A stretch of DNA of 64,000 nt from Roseiarcus sp963732155. Lineage in GTDB: Bacteria; Pseudomonadota; Alphaproteobacteria; Rhizobiales; Beijerinckiaceae. The position numbers and the translations under genes are program-made. The DNA is taken from NCBI GenBank assembly GCA_963732155.1, contig CAVSYB010000006.1:434001-498000 (forward strand), written 5' to 3'. Below the pieces are notes generated by a model. It ran no database searches, was not told the origin of the DNA, and saw only the letters and a program-made list of their open reading frames with translations. Shown here in pieces: positions 61,673-64,000 of the stretch (its first letter is position 1; each line of letters opens with the position of its first letter).

Positions 61673-62626
61673 TCAGGCCGCCGCGGCCAGCCGCGCGCTG
61701 ACGAGCTGGCGCAGGCTGCCCAGATCGTGGGCGAAGGTGCGAATGCCTTCGGCGAGCTTCTCGGTCGCCATCGCGTCCTCGTTCATCATCCAGCGGAACA
61801 GCTTTTCGTCGAGCGCGATCTTCGGCGGTGCGCCTTGGACGTTGTCCGGCGACAGCCGGCGGACCAGCGCCCCCTGGTCCTTCGAAAGCTGGTCGAGGAG
61901 CTGCGGCGAGATGGTCAGGCGGTCGCAGCCGGCGATCGCCTCGATCTCGCCGGTGTTGCGGAACGAGGCGCCCATCACCACCGTCGAAATCCCATAGGTC
62001 TTGAAATAGGCGTAGATGCTGCGCACCGACAGGACGCCGGGGTCGGTCTCGGCCGTATACGGCCCGCCGCCGGCCTTGACGTGCCAATCGAGGATGCGGC
62101 CGACGAACGGCGAGATCAGAAACGCCTTGGCGCTGGCGCAGGCGATCGCCTGGGTCAGCGAAAAGATCAGCGTCAGGTTGCAGTCGATCCCCTCTTTTTG
62201 CAGCACGGCGGCCGCCTGCGCGCCTTCCCAGGTCGCGGCGATCTTGATCAGAATGCGCTCCCGCGGCACGCCGCGGCTCGCATAGTCGGCGATCAGCGCG
62301 CGCGCCTTGGCGATCGTCGCGACGGTGTCGAACGACAGGTCCGCGTCGACCTCGGTCGACACCCGGCCGGGCACGATGCGCGTCAGCTCGGCCCCGAAAG
62401 TGACGGCGAGATGATCGGCCACCGCGCCGACCGGGGCGCCGCGCTTGCGGCCCCAGCCGACGGATTCCTCGATCAGCGGGGCGTAAGCCGGCAATTGCGC
62501 GGCTTTGAGGATCAACGTCGGATTGGTCGTCGAATCCGTCGGCGCGAAACTGCGGATCGCCTCCATGTCGCCGGTGTCGGCGACGACCGTGCTCATCGTG
62601 CGCAATTGTTCGAGCTTGGACGCCAT
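61673..62626 (-). CDS. tal: Transaldolase
   Basis: Transaldolase moves a dihydroxyacetone unit between sugar phosphates in the pentose phosphate pathway. The 317-aa product has the same length as the E. coli enzyme. The TTNPTLILKAAQ motif is at residues 33-44, VSTEVDADLSFD at 89-100, and the Schiff-base Lys is Lys128 in ILIKIAATW. The ATG at 62626 has AGGGAG upstream, and starts with MASKLEQLRTMSTVV as in the family. It is divergent from the DUF3422 gene. Confidence 0.96.
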   Translation of the reverse strand: MASKLEQLRTMSTVVADTGDMEAIRSFAPTDSTTNPTLILKAAQLPAYAPLIEESVGWGRKRGAPVGAVADHLAVTFGAELTRIVPGRVSTEVDADLSFDTVATIAKARALIADYASRGVPRERILIKIAATWEGAQAAAVLQKEGIDCNLTLIFSLTQAIACASAKAFLISPFVGRILDWHVKAGGGPYTAETDPGVLSVRSIYAYFKTYGISTVVMGASFRNTGEIEAIAGCDRLTISPQLLDQLSKDQGALVRRLSPDNVQGAPPKIALDEKLFRWMMNEDAMATEKLAEGIRTFAHDLGSLRQLVSARLAAAA

Positions 62627-62896
62627 GACGCATGCTCCCTGCTGGGCGGCGAATCTGCCGCCAATCGCCGTGCGGCGCAAGGCCTCGGCCAAAACGCCCG
62701 CAAATCATCGGCGTTCCCTGCCGATCGCTCTGTCTGCTACAATCGTTCGAGGCCGGCGCCGACGTCGCGCGAAGCGGGCTTTTGCAAGCTCGATTGTTGC
62801 GCCGGAAGCCGGCCGGCGTCGAATCTGCCCGATTCGGGCCCATTCAATCGCAGCTTTCGATGAGCGGGGCTGCCTCGACGAACCCAGCGGCGCGCG
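62627..62896. other. Divergent spacer, tal / DUF3422 gene
   Basis: This 270-bp spacer contains the tal ribosome-binding site and presumably both promoters. No gene or strong repeat is seen. Confidence 0.35.
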
Positions 62897-64000
62897 ATGA
62901 CCAACCCTGCGATTGAACCGCCCGCGGCGGCGCGACAACAGCCTCCGCCCGACGAGACCGCCGGCAAGGCGGCGCCCGCCTTCGCAGCGCATCCTTTGCG
63001 CGGCTTCGTGCTGGAGGAGATACACTCGCGGCCGTTCCATCCGCTGGAGACGCCGGCCCAGCTCGCGCATTTCGCCTTCACGACCGACCCCGCCCAATCA
63101 TCGGCCGACCGGCGCGCGTTCGCCGCGTTCTGCGCCGACCGCGGCGTCGCCGCGCCCGGGGCCGCCGCCAGGCATCATTACGCCGCGCTGAAGGACGGCG
63201 CGCTGCGCTGGGAGCAGCATAGCGAATTCACCACCTATACGTTCATCGTCGAGGGCGCGGCGGCGTCGAGCTTCGAGAGCGCGCGCGCCCTCGCCATGAC
63301 GACCATGACCAGCCTGCCGCCGCCGGGGCCGCTGCTGGTCAGCGCCGCGCTGTCGCTGGAGCGCGAGGCGCAAGCGCCGGCGATCGAGGAGAACCTCGAC
63401 GAAAGCTCGCTCGTCGTCTCGGCGATGGGCCGCGGCGCGGCGCTGGTGGCGACGGATTTCCGGCTGGCGAGCGACGGCTTCGTGCATATTCTGGTGCGCG
63501 ACCGCGCACTGACGCGCAATCGCGCCGGCGCATTGACGCAGCGCCTTCTGGAGATCGAGACCTACCGGACGCTGGCGCTGCTCGGCCTGCCGGAAGCCCA
63601 GCGCAGCGCGCCGCGCGTCAAGGCGGTGGAGGATGCGCTGGCCGGCATCCTGAATGCGATGAACGCCGCCGAGGGCGCGCTCGCCGATCACAAGCTGCTC
63701 GATGCGATGACCCGGCTCGCGGCCGAGCTGGAGGCCGACCTCGCCGCCTCGAGCTTCCGCTTCGGCGCCAGCCGCGCCTATGACAGCCTCGTCCAGCAGC
63801 GTCTCGCGGCGATCGGCGAAGAGCCGGTCGGCGCCTTCTCGACTTTCGCGTCCTTTCTGTCGCGCCGCATGGCGCCGGCGATGCGCACCTGCCAGACGAT
63901 GGCCGCGCGGCAGGCCGACCTGTCGGAGAAGCTCGGGCGCGCCGCCAATCTGCTGCGCACGCGCGTCGATGTCGAGATCGAGCGGCAGAACCGCGACCTC
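62897..64000 (+). CDS. DUF3422 family protein, cut by window end
   Basis: The first 368 codons are visible. The protein begins with a disordered Pro/Ala-rich tail, then LRGFVLEEIHSRPFHPLETP (about residues 35-54), WEQHSEFTTYTFI, ALSLEREAQAPAI and FVHILVRDRALTRNRAGALTQRLLEIETYRTLALLGLP, which mark the DUF3422 (COG4949) family of predicted membrane-anchored proteins. The C-terminal membrane segments expected for the family lie beyond the window. Function is unknown. Confidence 0.9.
   Translation, partial: MTNPAIEPPAAARQQPPPDETAGKAAPAFAAHPLRGFVLEEIHSRPFHPLETPAQLAHFAFTTDPAQSSADRRAFAAFCADRGVAAPGAAARHHYAALKDGALRWEQHSEFTTYTFIVEGAAASSFESARALAMTTMTSLPPPGPLLVSAALSLEREAQAPAIEENLDESSLVVSAMGRGAALVATDFRLASDGFVHILVRDRALTRNRAGALTQRLLEIETYRTLALLGLPEAQRSAPRVKAVEDALAGILNAMNAAEGALADHKLLDAMTRLAAELEADLAASSFRFGASRAYDSLVQQRLAAIGEEPVGAFSTFASFLSRRMAPAMRTCQTMAARQADLSEKLGRAANLLRTRVDVEIERQNRDL

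Noticed and set aside
1..64000. CRISPR array, rRNA genes, prophage or biosynthetic gene cluster
   Set aside because: I saw no regularly spaced direct repeats, rRNA sequence, phage structural genes or multi-enzyme synthases on either strand.

Overview
The window is a GC-rich (about two-thirds G+C by eye) chromosomal stretch of an alphaproteobacterium, most likely of the order Hyphomicrobiales (Rhizobiales). Grounds: the plsX-fabH pair with a YceD-like gene and a ubiquinol-cytochrome c chaperone gene; a cytochrome c maturation cluster ccmI-ccmE-ccmF-ccmH (the rhizobial cycHJKL order) close to degP, an OmpR-type two-component pair and glnE; a FeuP/FeuQ-like two-component system with a small PepSY gene; and DUF3422, DUF1214/DUF1254, CBS and YcgN genes that are usual in this order. 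The genus cannot be decided from what is visible. I see no rRNA, CRISPR, prophage or complete insertion sequence. The only mobile-type gene is a REP-associated tyrosine transposase (RAYT).

Layout. 1-3.4 kb: lipid and envelope genes (partial fabH, plsX, YceD, Cbp3-like chaperone, bamE). 3.5-7.5 kb: CBS protein, tRNA-Gln(UUG), a cupin, a YbjQ/small membrane protein pair and a secreted seven-repeat propeller-like protein. 7.5-15.5 kb: S53 peptidase, SDR and Gfo/Idh/MocA oxidoreductases, a class III cyclase with TolB-like and TPR regions, glycerol kinase and YbaK (5' end out of frame). 15.5-17 kb: an island with an unrecognised protein split into two frames. 17-30.2 kb (minus strand): ccmIEFH, then a two-gene interruption, then degP, response regulator, histidine kinase and glnE. 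30.3-33.4 kb: lipoprotein and the FeuPQ-like system. 33.7-37.5 kb: trypsin-like protease, YcgN and a PBP1A-type transpeptidase. 37.5-42.2 kb: a complete branched-chain amino-acid-type ABC importer. 42.5-45.3 kb: DUF1214, DUF1254, deacetylase-family and VOC proteins. 45.7-46.5 kb: RAYT with REP palindromes. 46.5-55.1 kb: epimerase/LysR pair, then the conserved tesA / ybbA-ybbP group, DUF445 and a second cyclase. 55.1-64 kb: ppdK, HdeD-like protein, hrcA, glutaryl-CoA dehydrogenase, HCCA-isomerase-like protein, transaldolase and a partial DUF3422 gene.

Most of the window is core genome. Several groups form tight operons, with 4-bp ATGA or TTGA start/stop overlaps: ccmEFH, the liv permease/ATPase genes, histidine kinase-glnE, and YbjQ with its membrane partner. 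No clear new multi-gene defence or biosynthetic system is visible. The most unusual parts are the RAYT gene whose 3' end is built from REP palindromes, the secreted seven-repeat protein, the PepSY protein next to FeuPQ, short tandem repeats in two leaders, and two single-base frame disruptions within about 0.8 kb around 15.4-16.3 kb that may be real decay or assembly errors.
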